Shown here: positions 55,529 through 63,850 of the stretch, piece by piece
How positions within the stretch are numbered: the first letter of the stretch is position 1
Layout: every line of letters begins with the position of its first letter
NCBI RefSeq assembly: GCF_900475315.1
Contig: NZ_LS483369.1
Span: forward strand, 1,768,905-1,832,904
Direction of reading: 5' to 3'
Origin: Neisseria cinerea
Lineage (GTDB): Bacteria > Pseudomonadota > Gammaproteobacteria > Burkholderiales > Neisseriaceae
Length of the DNA stretch: 64,000 nt
Notes under the pieces: generated by a model
Database searches by the model: none
Seen by the model: only the letters and a program-made list of their open reading frames with translations
Told to the model about the DNA's origin: nothing
Translations under genes and position numbers: made by a program

Positions 55529-55945
55529 TCAAATTATTGGTGCCGGTGTTTGTTTTTGTATAATAAATTCAGAAATTATATTTTGAATTGTAGAAATATT
55601 TTTAGAGATATGCTCAATAGGGTAGAAGTCTCCCCAAATTTCCATTGTATTTCCACTATAATTTTCTGTTTTAAGGTTTTTTACTTCAATATCCCCGTCT
55701 TCTAAAATTGTTTGAATCATTGGCAAATAATATCCTTTTTCAAAATAGATAGTTAATTCGGTATTGCCAAATTTGGGCTCAGGAATAATTCTGAAAACAA
55801 GGACTCCGGCTTTTTTCTCAAAATTTGATACGGAAAAAAAGTGATTGATTTCTTTAATGCCAGGATTTTCCAAAACGGGGATTTGGATTCGTTCTCCATT
55901 ATCTGTAATAAAAAATCCGCCAAAAACAACCGTTGATGTTTTCAT
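55529..55945 (-). CDS. Hypothetical protein, AT-rich orphan gene
   Basis: A 138-residue predicted cytosolic protein (MKTSTVVFGGFFITDNGERIQIPVLENPG). It is rich in Ile, Glu, Asn and Lys, has no membrane segment, and ends QKQTPAPII. GGGATAAT lies upstream of the ATG. I do not recognise a domain. Its AT-rich composition, small size and place beside a MafI-like gene suggest an immunity protein, but this is context only. Confidence 0.65.
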   Translation of the reverse strand: MKTSTVVFGGFFITDNGERIQIPVLENPGIKEINHFFSVSNFEKKAGVLVFRIIPEPKFGNTELTIYFEKGYYLPMIQTILEDGDIEVKNLKTENYSGNTMEIWGDFYPIEHISKNISTIQNIISEFIIQKQTPAPII

Positions 55946-55971
55946 ATTTATTATCCCGTTGATTTTATTCG

Positions 55972-56202
55972 CTAATTGAACGTGCTTTCTGTCCTAAATT
56001 CCTTGTCAATAAAAGAAATTTCTTGGGATTCTTGTTTCGTCAGCCGGATATCGAAATCTTCAACATAAGTACACAGGATTTCAAAAGCCAGCAAACGTTC
56101 TGCATGATGAATATAATCCAATGCGGACTCAATCAGCCGGGCATCAAGCCTGCCTTCAAGGGATTTTCCTAACTTCATAATCCGTTTGTCTAATGCTTTC
56201 AT
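55972..56202 (-). CDS. MafI-like immunity protein
   Basis: A 76-residue protein: MKALDKRIMKLGKSLEGRLDARLIESALDYIHHAERLLAFEILCTYVEDFDIRLTKQE. The pattern of a short helix, GRLD.RLIE.ALDYI, LAFE.LC and a C-terminal helix resembles the MafI family, which neutralises secreted Maf toxins in Neisseria. No mafB toxin or mafA gene is nearby, so it is an orphan immunity gene. The ribosome site is weak. The family call is from memory of the pattern, not a search. Confidence 0.6.
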   Translation of the reverse strand: MKALDKRIMKLGKSLEGRLDARLIESALDYIHHAERLLAFEILCTYVEDFDIRLTKQESQEISFIDKEFRTESTFN

Positions 56203-56264
56203 TCGTTTGTCTAGTGTTTCTATTTTTCAAATACTCCAGGCGATATTTAGGACAGGTCTTTTTG

Positions 56265-56718
56265 TTATTTTGAATAAAATACAGGTTCTACCGCGCTGAT
56301 CACTTCTATGACAGAATCGCTGAAAAAGAAGACATAAGCCTTGTAATATTCCTTTTCAAAGAAATCAAAACTTTCTTTTTTCAACCAGTCCATATAACTG
56401 TCATCTATTATTTCAAAAAAATAATGTGGTATAGCAGGATTTTTATCCCAATGATTTTTTGCTCTGTTTTGGAATAAATATTCTGAAAATTTTACTTTAT
56501 AAGATTCATCCGTCAGTTGGAAATGAATGACGGAGTCTATAAATATTTCAATGTGCACTTCCTTATTGCAATCGGATGCTGAAATATTCACATCTTGTTC
56601 AGTAGCATAAACCTTATCCAAATAAAATCTGCAGTTATTTTTTGGGAATTGTAACGGTTTGATTTTATAAATATTATTATTATTTATAATTTTTATTGAT
56701 TTTCCAGTAAATCTTCAT
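56265..56718 (-). pseudogene. Frameshifted orphan immunity-like gene
   Basis: An ATG at 56718 with AGGTAAG upstream begins MKIYWKINKNYK and stops at once. From about 56690 another frame reads on without a stop for some 140 residues (IYKIKPLQFPKNN, then CRFYLDKVYATEQDVNISASDCNKEVHIE, ending VEPVFYSK). Within that frame the only start-like codon is TTG at 56621, with no ribosome site. The two parts join if one base is skipped in an AT-rich (AAT)n stretch near 56670-56690. It looks like a small immunity-type gene broken by a frameshift. The family is not recognised. Confidence 0.55.
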
Positions 56719-56777
56719 CTTACCTGGTTTTGAATATTTTCGCACTGGATGGGCGTTTTGATCGGTAAGGTGGACAG

Positions 56778-56811
56778 ATGCCGTCTGAAACGGTTGGTTT
56801 TCAGACGGCAT
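56778..56811. terminator. DUS hairpin after plsX
   Basis: A 13-bp stem (56778-56790 with 56799-56811), inverted DUS pair. It is the right-hand border of the orphan cluster. Confidence 0.8.
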
Positions 56812-56824
56812 AGGGTATGTTTCT

Positions 56825-57880
56825 TTACAAGTCGGCGGCGATTTCGTTTTGGACGGCTTTGGCAGCTTCGAGTGCGGCGAGCTGTTCGGCTACGCCTTGT
56901 TCGATTTTGGAAAGGCTGGCAGACTTTGCTTCATGGTAGGCTTCTTCGAGGGCATAGCGGAAACCGGTTTCGTCTGTGCCGCCGTGGCTTTTAATCACGA
57001 TGCCGCGCAGCCCGAGCAGGATGGCCCCATTGAATTTGCGCGGGTCAAGTTTGTTTTTCAACCCTTTGAGAGCGGGTAGGGCAGCAACGGCGGCAAGTTT
57101 GTTGAACAGGTTGCTTTGGAATTCGCGGCGGATGGCTCCGCTCATGAATTTGACTGCGCCTTCGATGGTTTTGAGCATGACGTTGCCGACAAAGCCGTCG
57201 GCGACGACGACATCTGCTTCGCCGTAGAGGATGCTGTTGCTTTCGATGTTGCCGATAAAGTTGAGTTTGCTGTTTTGCAGCAGTTTGTAGGTTTGTTTGA
57301 CGGTATCCGTACCTTTGATGTCTTCTGTGCCGACGTTGACCAGCCCGATGCGTGGCTGTCCTTTTTGAGGATGGAGTGCGTGGACGAGTTCGCTGCCGAT
57401 AACGGCAAATTGGGCGAGCTGTTCGGGGGTGCAGTCGACGTTCGCGCCAAGGTCGAGTGCAAGGGTAACATGGTCGGTGTCGGACGGGAGGAATTTGGCG
57501 ATGGCGGGGCGTTCGATGCCGGGTATGGTCTTGAGGACGAAACGTGCGGTTGCCATGAGTGCGCCGGTGTTGCCTGCGGATACGGCGGCTTGGGCTTTGC
57601 CTTCTTTGACCTGGTTGATGGCAACGCGCATGGAGGAGTCTTTTTTGTTTTTCAGGGCGGATTGCGGAGCTTCGTCCATTCCGACGATTTGTGTGGTATG
57701 GCAGATGTCGATGCGCCCCATCGGTGCGCCTGCCGCGGTCAGGGCTTGATGCAGTTGCGTTTCGTCGCCGGTCATAATCAGGCGGACATCGGGGTGTGCT
57801 TGGAGGAATGCGGTTGCGCCGGGTACGGTAACGGTAAGTCCTTGGTCGCCGCCCATGGCATCTACGGCCAATGTAATCAT
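56825..57880 (-). CDS. plsX: Phosphate acyltransferase PlsX
   Basis: A 351-residue enzyme that makes acyl-phosphate from acyl-ACP for phospholipid synthesis: MITLAVDAMGGDQGLTVTVPGATAFLQAHPDVRLIMTG, then SMRVAINQVKEGKAQAAVSAGNTGALMATARFVL, and VVADGFVGNVMLKTIEGAVKFM. GGAGAAACCCCT precedes the ATG at 57880. An upstream in-frame extension through the DUS region is rejected. Normally followed by fabH; here orphan genes intervene. Confidence 0.95.
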   Translation of the reverse strand: MITLAVDAMGGDQGLTVTVPGATAFLQAHPDVRLIMTGDETQLHQALTAAGAPMGRIDICHTTQIVGMDEAPQSALKNKKDSSMRVAINQVKEGKAQAAVSAGNTGALMATARFVLKTIPGIERPAIAKFLPSDTDHVTLALDLGANVDCTPEQLAQFAVIGSELVHALHPQKGQPRIGLVNVGTEDIKGTDTVKQTYKLLQNSKLNFIGNIESNSILYGEADVVVADGFVGNVMLKTIEGAVKFMSGAIRREFQSNLFNKLAAVAALPALKGLKNKLDPRKFNGAILLGLRGIVIKSHGGTDETGFRYALEEAYHEAKSASLSKIEQGVAEQLAALEAAKAVQNEIAADL

Positions 57881-57943
57881 AGGGGTTTCTCCGGTGGGTG
57901 TTTCCGGCAGGTCTTCGGTCTGCGGCGGTAGCGGGGTGGATTG

Positions 57944-57973
57944 CAGACGGCATATGCTTGCATATGCCGTCTG
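57944..57973. repeat. Inverted DUS pair between the phosphoribosyltransferase gene and plsX
   Basis: CAGACGGCATATGC and GCATATGCCGTCTG are a perfect 14-bp inverted repeat with a two-base centre. The DUS copies point outward, the reverse of the usual terminator layout. Confidence 0.7.
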
Positions 57974-57980
57974 AAGGCGG

Positions 57981-58508
57981 TCAGTTTTGGTTGTTTTCGG
58001 CAAGGCGGTTGTGTTCGTCTATATCGTGTGCATCCCATGGATAGTTAATCCACCAGTCGTCTACGGTGATGCCGCTGAAATAGGGAATGCCTTCGGGGAT
58101 TTTACCTGCTTTGGCTTTAATTTTTTCGTGCAGTACGGCGACGCCGATGGTGCCGAAGTCTTCTTTGAGCAGCTCTGTCAGGCAAAATTCCATGGTAACG
58201 CGGCTGTCGTCCACTTCGTCGACAACAAGGATGTTTTTACCCCGTAAGGCTTCGGGGACGGGGTCTAGCCATTGGACTTTTTTGACTTCTTCTGTAACCT
58301 GTCCTTCGTTGTCGCTGTCGTAATAAGCGGTGGTTACGGCATAGATAGGAATTTCCAGAAAACAGCGCAGCATACGTGCAGGAATAAAGCCGCCGCCGCC
58401 GATAGCGATCATGGCGTCGTATTTGACGCCGGAGTTCCGGATTTTTTCTGCCAATGCTTTGATGACGCGGTGGATATCATCGTAGGTGTACCAGATTTTT
58501 TGTTTCAT
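57981..58508 (-). CDS. Phosphoribosyltransferase, hypoxanthine/xanthine-guanine type
   Basis: A 175-residue type I phosphoribosyltransferase. The PRPP-binding motif is NILVVDEVDDSRVTM (about residues 91-105), with a hood region WWINYPWD near the C-terminus and IAIGGGGFIPARML at the N-terminus. It salvages a purine base with PRPP, probably hypoxanthine, xanthine or guanine; which base cannot be told. A TATAAT on the minus strand (58559-58554) is a likely -10 for it. Confidence 0.85.
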   Translation of the reverse strand: MKQKIWYTYDDIHRVIKALAEKIRNSGVKYDAMIAIGGGGFIPARMLRCFLEIPIYAVTTAYYDSDNEGQVTEEVKKVQWLDPVPEALRGKNILVVDEVDDSRVTMEFCLTELLKEDFGTIGVAVLHEKIKAKAGKIPEGIPYFSGITVDDWWINYPWDAHDIDEHNRLAENNQN

Positions 58509-58623
58509 CGGAATTTCCTTGGTGCTTTCGGGTATGTTTTCAAAATACGGGATATTATACGGAACGGTTTGTCCCTGTATATTGACCTATGGCGAAAGTT
58601 TGTACGGATGTTGCATCCAATAC

Positions 58624-58663
58624 AAAAAAAGCCAGTAATTGCATGGCAATGTTCTGGCTTTTT
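58624..58663 (-). terminator. Terminator of rpmF
   Basis: AAGCCAG / CTGGCTT with inner ATTGC / GCAAT. On the minus strand it is followed by a run of seven T. Confidence 0.8.
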
Positions 58664-58680
58664 CAGTCAGTCGAACGGGA

Positions 58681-58860
58681 TTATTCGCCCTTGGCTTTTA
58701 CCACTTTGCGGCCGCGGTACATGCCGTTTGGAGAAATGTGGTGCGGGCGGTGTACTTCGCCGGTTGCGCTGTCAACGGACAGTGAAGGCGCAGTCAGCGC
58801 GTCGTGTGAACGGTGCATACCACGTTTGGAAGGGGATTTTTTGTTTTGTTGAACGGCCAT
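58681..58860 (-). CDS. rpmF: 50S ribosomal protein bL32
   Basis: A 59-residue bL32: [22 protein letters not shown] at the N-terminus, then [29 protein letters not shown] and ending KAKGE. There are no zinc-binding Cys residues. AGGAG precedes the ATG. It follows yceD, the usual order. Confidence 0.96.
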   Translation of the reverse strand: MAVQQNKKSPSKRGMHRSHDALTAPSLSVDSATGEVHRPHHISPNGMYRGRKVVKAKGE

Positions 58861-58893
58861 TTCAAGCTCCTAGATAAATAAACTGTGTCCTAA

Positions 58894-59397
58894 TTAACTG
58901 CTTTTCAAACCTGCTAAAACAGCAAAGGGGTTTGGTTTGTCCCGATTGACTTCTTCCAGTGTCCCATTGTCGCCGCAGTCTTCGTGTCGAGGGGAGAAGG
59001 GGAGCGACATCAGGATTTGGTCTTCGACCAGGGTTTGTACGTCAAGCTCTTTTTCGAGCAGCATGCCTTCCAATTCTTCATCGGCAAGCATGGCTTCGTC
59101 CAAATCCCCTTCATCGGCAAACAGGACGATACGGCTGGTTTCGTCGAGCAGAAACGGTACGGGCGTAATGCAGCGCTGGCAAACCAGGGGCATATCGGCT
59201 TTGACGTTTAAGTCGAGAAACAGGCGTTGCAACCGGTCGCGGCCGCCTTGCAGCGTAAACGACACGCGTGTCTGTTTGTCGGCCGGATAATCGTGCGAAC
59301 TGACGCGTTCATCCAATTCTTCGAGCAGGAAGCTGCCTTGCAGGTTCTGCCCTTCGGCGGCGAAAACTTCTGGGTCAATCAAATTAGGGTCTGACAT
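58894..59397 (-). CDS. yceD: YceD / DUF177 family protein
   Basis: A 167-residue protein linked to 23S rRNA accumulation in other bacteria. Features: DLNVKADMPLVCQRCITPVPFLLDETSRIVLF, an acidic stretch, and EDCGDNGTLEEVNRDKPNPFAVLAGLK. The CxxC (CQRC) may bind zinc. The start at 59397 is chosen over an in-frame start at 59463, which would add sequence not found in the family. It heads the yceD-rpmF pair. Confidence 0.9.
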   Translation of the reverse strand: MSDPNLIDPEVFAAEGQNLQGSFLLEELDERVSSHDYPADKQTRVSFTLQGGRDRLQRLFLDLNVKADMPLVCQRCITPVPFLLDETSRIVLFADEGDLDEAMLADEELEGMLLEKELDVQTLVEDQILMSLPFSPRHEDCGDNGTLEEVNRDKPNPFAVLAGLKSS

Positions 59398-59544
59398 AAA
59401 CGGGGTATGATATAATTTAGACGTTCTAACGTCAATATTTTTAAGAAAAATGTTATGACGCACCGGAGGCGGGTATCCGAGTTTCGGCTTATGTTCGGAT
59501 TTTAACGCCCGTTTGGGTGTGTTTTCAACTGCAAGGAGGATGGG

Positions 59545-60135
59545 ATGGGTTTGGCATTGCCTTTAATTTTGGGTACGAGTTCGGTTTTCCGGCGCGAACA
59601 GATGGAGCGGCTCGGTATTGATTTTCAGGCGGTATCGCCTGATTTCGACGAAACGCCGATGCTGGGGGAGTCTGCCCCTCAAACGGCATTACGCCTTGCC
59701 GAGGGTAAGGCGAGGTCGTTGGCCGGACGTTTCCCCGAAGCGTTGATTGTCGGTGCGGACCAGGTGGCGTGGTGCGATGGCAGGCAGTGGGGCAAGCCGA
59801 TGAACCTTGCTAATGCGCAAAAGATGTTGATACATTTGAGCGGCAGGGAGATTGAGTTTTACAGTGCGGTCGTTCTGCTAAATACGGTTACGGGTAGGAT
59901 GCGGCAGCATATCGATAAGACTGTGGTCATGATGAGGAAGTTGGACGAGCTGCATATACTCCGCTATTTGGAGCGCGAGCCTGATGCGGTTTATTGCTCG
60001 TGTGCGTTGAAGAGTGAGGATTTGGGTGCATTGTTGATCGAACGGATTGAAAGCAGCGATCCGAATGCTTTAATCGGTTTGCCGGTTTTCCGTCTGGTTG
60101 ATTTTTTGAAAAATGAGGGTGTGGATATTTTGTAA
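59545..60135 (+). CDS. maf: Maf-like nucleotide pyrophosphatase (YceF type)
   Basis: A 196-residue Maf/HAM1-fold enzyme that hydrolyses modified nucleotides, probably m7GTP for the YceF subgroup: LPLILGTSSVFRREQMERLG, VSPDFDETP, ALIVGADQVAWCDGRQWGKPMNLANAQKMLIHLSGREIEFYSAV. This Maf (septum/nucleotide protein) is unrelated to MafA/B toxins. AAGGAGG precedes the ATG. It diverges from yceD. Confidence 0.9.
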   Translation: MGLALPLILGTSSVFRREQMERLGIDFQAVSPDFDETPMLGESAPQTALRLAEGKARSLAGRFPEALIVGADQVAWCDGRQWGKPMNLANAQKMLIHLSGREIEFYSAVVLLNTVTGRMRQHIDKTVVMMRKLDELHILRYLEREPDAVYCSCALKSEDLGALLIERIESSDPNALIGLPVFRLVDFLKNEGVDIL

Positions 60136-60145
60136 CTGCCCGTTT

Positions 60146-60176
60146 ATGCCGTCTGAAGGGTTCAGACGGCATTTTT
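60146..60176. terminator. DUS hairpin after maf
   Basis: A 12-bp stem (60146-60157 with 60161-60172) and a three-base loop, then TTTTT. Confidence 0.85.
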
Positions 60177-60193
60177 AACTGACGAGTGAGGGA

Positions 60194-60907
60194 ATGATGT
60201 CTCCTGTTTTGTATTTGATTCCTACGCCTTTGGGTACACCTGACACGCCGTGCCTGTTGCCGCATGAACAACAGGCGATTGTCGGGCTGACGGATTTTGT
60301 CGTGGAAGCGGAAAAAACGGCGCGTGCGCATTTGAAACATTTGGGCGTGACTACGCCTATCCGCGAGCTGAATCTGCAAACGTTGAATGAACACACGGAT
60401 TTGAAGACTTTGCCGGAATTGCTGAAACCTTTGCAGGAAGGGCGCAGTATGGGCATTGTCAGCGAGGCTGGCTGTCCGGCTGTGGCTGATCCGGGTGCGA
60501 ATTTGGTAGCATTGGCGCATAAACACGGTTTTGAAGTACGGCCTTTGGTCGGCCCGTCCAGCTTGTTGCTGGCGCTGATGGCTTCGGGTGCGAATGGGCA
60601 GAATTTTGCGTTTAAGGGTTATCTGCCGTCTGAAAAAAATGAGCGCATTCAGAGTTTGAAGGCTTTGGAGCAACGTTCGCGCCAGCAGAATGAAACGCAG
60701 CTGTTTATCGAAACGCCGTATCGCAATGATGCCTTGTTGTCTGATGCGGTGGAAAACCTGCATCCTGAAACGCGCTTATGTGTGGCTACGGACTTGACTT
60801 TACCGACACAGGAAATCATCAGCCAGACGATTGCGCAGTGGCGAAAAAGAAAAGAAATGCCGAATTTGAAAAAACGCCCGACGATTTTTGTGTTGCATGC
60901 TGCTTAA
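60194..60907 (+). CDS. RsmI-like tetrapyrrole-methylase-family SAM methyltransferase
   Basis: A 237-residue protein of the RsmI/tetrapyrrole methylase fold: PVLYLIPTPLGTPDT at the N-terminus, MGIVSEAGCPAVADPGANLVALAHKHGFEVRPLVGPSSLLLALMASG in the SAM site. RsmI itself 2'-O-methylates C1402 of 16S rRNA and is usually about 280 residues with a C-terminal helical domain. This shorter relative may act on rRNA or another target. The start may be 60194 or 60197. It stands between two hairpins. Confidence 0.8.
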   Translation: MMSPVLYLIPTPLGTPDTPCLLPHEQQAIVGLTDFVVEAEKTARAHLKHLGVTTPIRELNLQTLNEHTDLKTLPELLKPLQEGRSMGIVSEAGCPAVADPGANLVALAHKHGFEVRPLVGPSSLLLALMASGANGQNFAFKGYLPSEKNERIQSLKALEQRSRQQNETQLFIETPYRNDALLSDAVENLHPETRLCVATDLTLPTQEIISQTIAQWRKRKEMPNLKKRPTIFVLHAA

Positions 60908-60954
60908 AACTGGATTGGATTCAATCTCAAACTGTATTTATTTGAGGAAATAAA

Positions 60955-60983
60955 AAAGGCCGTCTGAACAACAGACGGCCTTT
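60955..60983. terminator. Bidirectional hairpin with AGGCCGTCTGAA dialect
   Basis: A 12-bp perfect stem AAAGGCCGTCTG / CAGACGGCCTTT with loop AACAA, between convergent genes. Confidence 0.85.
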
Positions 60984-61001
60984 GTGTTGTCTAAACCTTT
61001 A

Positions 61002-62639
61002 TCAAGAAATAACTTCGCCTTGGGTGCGTTGTTTTTCGATGCTGCGGTTGATGTGCCATTGCTGGGTGATGGTCAGGAGGTTGTTGACTACCCAGTACAA
61101 TACCAGACCGGCAGGGAAGAAGAAGAACATGGCTGAGAAAACCAGCGGCATGATTTTCATCATTTTTGCCTGCATCGGGTCGGTTGGCGGCGGATTGAGG
61201 AATGTTTGGGCAAACATGGTTACCGCCATAATCACGGGCAGGATGTAGTAGGGGTCGGAGCGGCTAAGGTCGGTAATCCAGCCCAGCCAAGGTGCCTGAC
61301 GCAATTCTACGGAGGCGAACAATGCCCAGTACAAGCCGATGAAGACTGGGATTTGCAACAGCATGGGCAGACAGCCGCCCAGCGGGTTGATTTTTTCGTC
61401 TTTGTAAAGCTGCATCATCGCTTGTTGTTGCGCCATACGGTCGTCGCCGTATTTCTCTTTGATAGCTTGCAGTTTGGGTGCAGCGGCGCGCATTTTTGCC
61501 ATTGAGCGGTAGGACGCGTTGGTCAGCGGGTAGAGGACGGCTTTGACGATGATGGTCAAAACGACGATTGCCCAGCCCCAGTTGCCGATGATGTTGTGCA
61601 GTTGGTTCAGGAGCCAGAAGAGGGGGGAAGCGAACCAGTGTACTTTGCCGTAGTCTTTTGCCAGTTGCAGGTTGTCGGCGATGTTTGCGATAACGGATGT
61701 GGTCTGCGGGCCGGCGTAGAGGTTGATGGAGGCTTCGGATTTCGCGCCGTTTTGGATAGCGGCTAAAGGCACGCTGACGCTTGTGCTGTACAGGTTGTCG
61801 TTGCGGCGTTTGATGTCGATACGGCAGTCGCCAGCGGCGCAAACGCTTTGTCCGCCTTTGGGTTGGAGGATCCAGGTGGACATGAAGTGGTGTTCAATCA
61901 TGCCGAGCCAGCCGGTTTGGGTTTTGCGGGCGTATTCGGCTTCGTTTTTGCCTGATTTGGCATCGTCGTCCAAGTCGGAGAAGCTGACTTTTTGGAATTT
62001 GTCTTCAGGAGTGTACACGACGGGGCCGAGGTAGGAACGTGTGAAGTAGCCTTGGCCTTCCGGTTGGCTGTGGTCGCGCACGATGCGGTAGTCCGCGCTC
62101 AGGTTGGCGGGCTTGCCGCTGGTGTTGGTGATGTCGAAACGGACGTTAACCAAGTAGCTGTCTTTGGTGAAAGTATAGACTTTGTCGATTTTCAGTCCGT
62201 TTGTTTCGGGGGCGCTCAGGCGGACTTCGACTTTATCGCCGTTGAGGCTGTATTGTTTTTGGGCGGCGGTAAAGTTGACGCCTTTCAGGATGTTGTTGCC
62301 TTGTGCGTCCAAAAGCTCGGATTGGGCAACGTAGGTGTATTCTTTGCTGTCGTCAAACAGGGAGAAGGGTTTGTTTTCGTTGCCGTTTGCTTTGTATTTG
62401 AGCAGGGTCATTTGACGCAGGTCGCCGCTTTTTTCGTCGATGACGGCTTTGACCGTATCGGTCGTTACGGTAATCGGCGTTGCGGGGGCGAGCGCGGCTT
62501 TGGCGGAAGCGGTTACAGCCTGTTGTTGTGCTGCCTGTTGGGGAGCGGGGACAGGCTTCGGAGTGGGGAACATCTTTTCCCATCCGATCATAATCACCAG
62601 TGCGATGGCGAAAAACGCCGTAAGTCTTTTAAAATCCAT
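61002..62639 (-). CDS. yidC: Membrane protein insertase YidC
   Basis: A 545-residue insertase. It has an N-terminal helix (MDFKRLTAFFAIALVIMIGW), a large periplasmic beta domain (about residues 50-335), then five helices: AIVVLTIIVKAVLYPLTNASYRSMAKM, GGCLPMLLQIPVFIGLYWALF, YYILPVIMAVTMF and MFFFFPAGLVLYWVVNNLLTITQQ. The groove Arg is in that first helix region. It follows yidD and rnpA in the usual rpmH-rnpA-yidD-yidC order. Confidence 0.97.
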   Translation of the reverse strand: MDFKRLTAFFAIALVIMIGWEKMFPTPKPVPAPQQAAQQQAVTASAKAALAPATPITVTTDTVKAVIDEKSGDLRQMTLLKYKANGNENKPFSLFDDSKEYTYVAQSELLDAQGNNILKGVNFTAAQKQYSLNGDKVEVRLSAPETNGLKIDKVYTFTKDSYLVNVRFDITNTSGKPANLSADYRIVRDHSQPEGQGYFTRSYLGPVVYTPEDKFQKVSFSDLDDDAKSGKNEAEYARKTQTGWLGMIEHHFMSTWILQPKGGQSVCAAGDCRIDIKRRNDNLYSTSVSVPLAAIQNGAKSEASINLYAGPQTTSVIANIADNLQLAKDYGKVHWFASPLFWLLNQLHNIIGNWGWAIVVLTIIVKAVLYPLTNASYRSMAKMRAAAPKLQAIKEKYGDDRMAQQQAMMQLYKDEKINPLGGCLPMLLQIPVFIGLYWALFASVELRQAPWLGWITDLSRSDPYYILPVIMAVTMFAQTFLNPPPTDPMQAKMMKIMPLVFSAMFFFFPAGLVLYWVVNNLLTITQQWHINRSIEKQRTQGEVIS

Positions 62640-62805
62640 AAGAGTTTCCTGAATGGTCGGAAATGCCGCAGGTTGCGGATTCCGATAGACGGGGAATAAC
62701 GGCAGGCTTTATACCCGGCGGTCGTGCCGCCTGCCCGAAGCTTCAGACGGCATTATATAGAAACCGATGGGAAATAAAAGAAAAGCGTGCAGTTTGAATA
62801 TCGGG

Positions 62806-63027
62806 TCAGGGAACGGGGTCGTGTCCGTGTCCGCCGAGGGGGTGGCATCGGGCGATGCGTTTTGCCGCAAGCAGGCCGCCTTTGAATGCGCCATATTTTT
62901 TGACTGCTTCGACGGCATATTGCGAACAGGTCGGCGTATAGCGGCAGCGGGGCGGAATCAGCGGGCTGATGCAGTATTGGTAGAACCTTATCAGAACCAG
63001 CAGCAGTTTGGATAACAGAAAGTTCAT
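62806..63027 (-). CDS. yidD: Membrane protein insertion efficiency factor YidD
   Basis: A 73-residue protein: [73 protein letters not shown]. The Cys residues and the YxPTCSQYA motif are diagnostic. It helps YidC-dependent insertion. The start follows AGGAA. An upstream frame extension is rejected. Confidence 0.94.
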   Translation of the reverse strand: MNFLLSKLLLVLIRFYQYCISPLIPPRCRYTPTCSQYAVEAVKKYGAFKGGLLAAKRIARCHPLGGHGHDPVP

Positions 63028-63076
63028 GGAGGATTCCTTATGTGTAAACCCGCCGGCGCATGCCGTATCGCCCGAT

Positions 63077-63442
63077 TTATGCCTGTTTTTTGTAGTTTGG
63101 ATCCGAACCGCCCAGCATGAGCTGAGCCAGCTCTTCCCGTGCCTGTGCCGCAGCGTCCCTGCCGAATTTCCGATGGGCGCGGACAACGAAATCTTGCGGC
63201 GGCAGCTTGTTTTTATTTAATCTGAACCAGTCGCGGATAACGCGTTTCATGTAATTCCGTTCGTTGGCCCGTTTGGCCGTTTTTTTGCCGACGACCAGCC
63301 CGAGGCGGGGGTGCCCCAGTCCGTTGCCGTCTGAACGGGAGACTTGCAGAAGGTCTCGGCTGCGGCGTTTCCTGAATGCAAAAACGGATGAAAAATCATC
63401 CGTTTTTAACAAGCGGTACTGCCTTCCGAAGCGGTAGTCCAA
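63077..63442 (-). CDS. rnpA: Ribonuclease P protein component
   Basis: A 121-residue basic protein that partners the RNase [40 protein letters not shown], then [33 protein letters not shown]. The RNR motif region is ANERNYMKR. No ATG fits the family N-terminus; the TTG at 63442, two bases after the rpmH stop, does. A longer in-frame extension through rpmH is spurious. Confidence 0.92.
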   Translation of the reverse strand: MDYRFGRQYRLLKTDDFSSVFAFRKRRSRDLLQVSRSDGNGLGHPRLGLVVGKKTAKRANERNYMKRVIRDWFRLNKNKLPPQDFVVRAHRKFGRDAAAQAREELAQLMLGGSDPNYKKQA

Positions 63443-63444
63443 AA

Positions 63445-63579
63445 TTATACCGCCAGGCGTTTGCGGCCTTTGGCGCGGCGTGCGGCCAATACTGCGCGGC
63501 CGCCGCGTGTTTTGGAGCGCACCAGGAAGCCGTGGGTGCGTTTGCGTTTGGTAACGGAAGGTTGATAAGTGCGTTTCAT
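63445..63579 (-). CDS. rpmH: 50S ribosomal protein bL34
   Basis: A 44-residue very basic protein: [44 protein letters not shown]. Complete and standard. It is the first gene of the rpmH-rnpA-yidD-yidC run on the minus strand, divergent from dnaA. Confidence 0.97.
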   Translation of the reverse strand: MKRTYQPSVTKRKRTHGFLVRSKTRGGRAVLAARRAKGRKRLAV

Positions 63580-63850
63580 GATGTTTCCTAAAAATCGGTA
63601 GATAGATAAACTGTGAATTACACTCTAATTTGCTGCTTTTGTCAATCAATATAGAAACTTTGCCGGAGAATCAGCCGATTGCCGCGCATCTCTGTGGATA
63701 AATTTTTACGCGGGTTGTGGATAAAATATTCGTGAGTCGGTATAATCGGGCAGTCGCGTTTTAAACCGACGTAGGGTTAAGGTGATTGTTTTCTATATGA
63801 AAATATTATCCTTTTCCATGATTCCACTTTTTACCGATTCGAGCTTATCT
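63580..63850. other. rpmH-dnaA intergenic region with DnaA boxes
   Basis: 271 bp of AT-rich DNA with two perfect DnaA boxes, a TATAAT (63741-63746) for dnaA and an AT-rich tail. It is the usual oriC neighbourhood. Confidence 0.6.
63693..63724. promoter_or_regulatory. Two perfect DnaA boxes
   Basis: TGTGGATAA at 63693-63701 and again at 63716-63724, same orientation. A TATAAT lies 17 bp after the second. They may control dnaA, belong to the origin, or both. Confidence 0.7.

Noticed and set aside
59545..60135. Link between maf here and the MafI-like immunity gene
   Set aside because: The names coincide but the families are unrelated: this Maf is a nucleotide pyrophosphatase, not a Maf toxin-system member.
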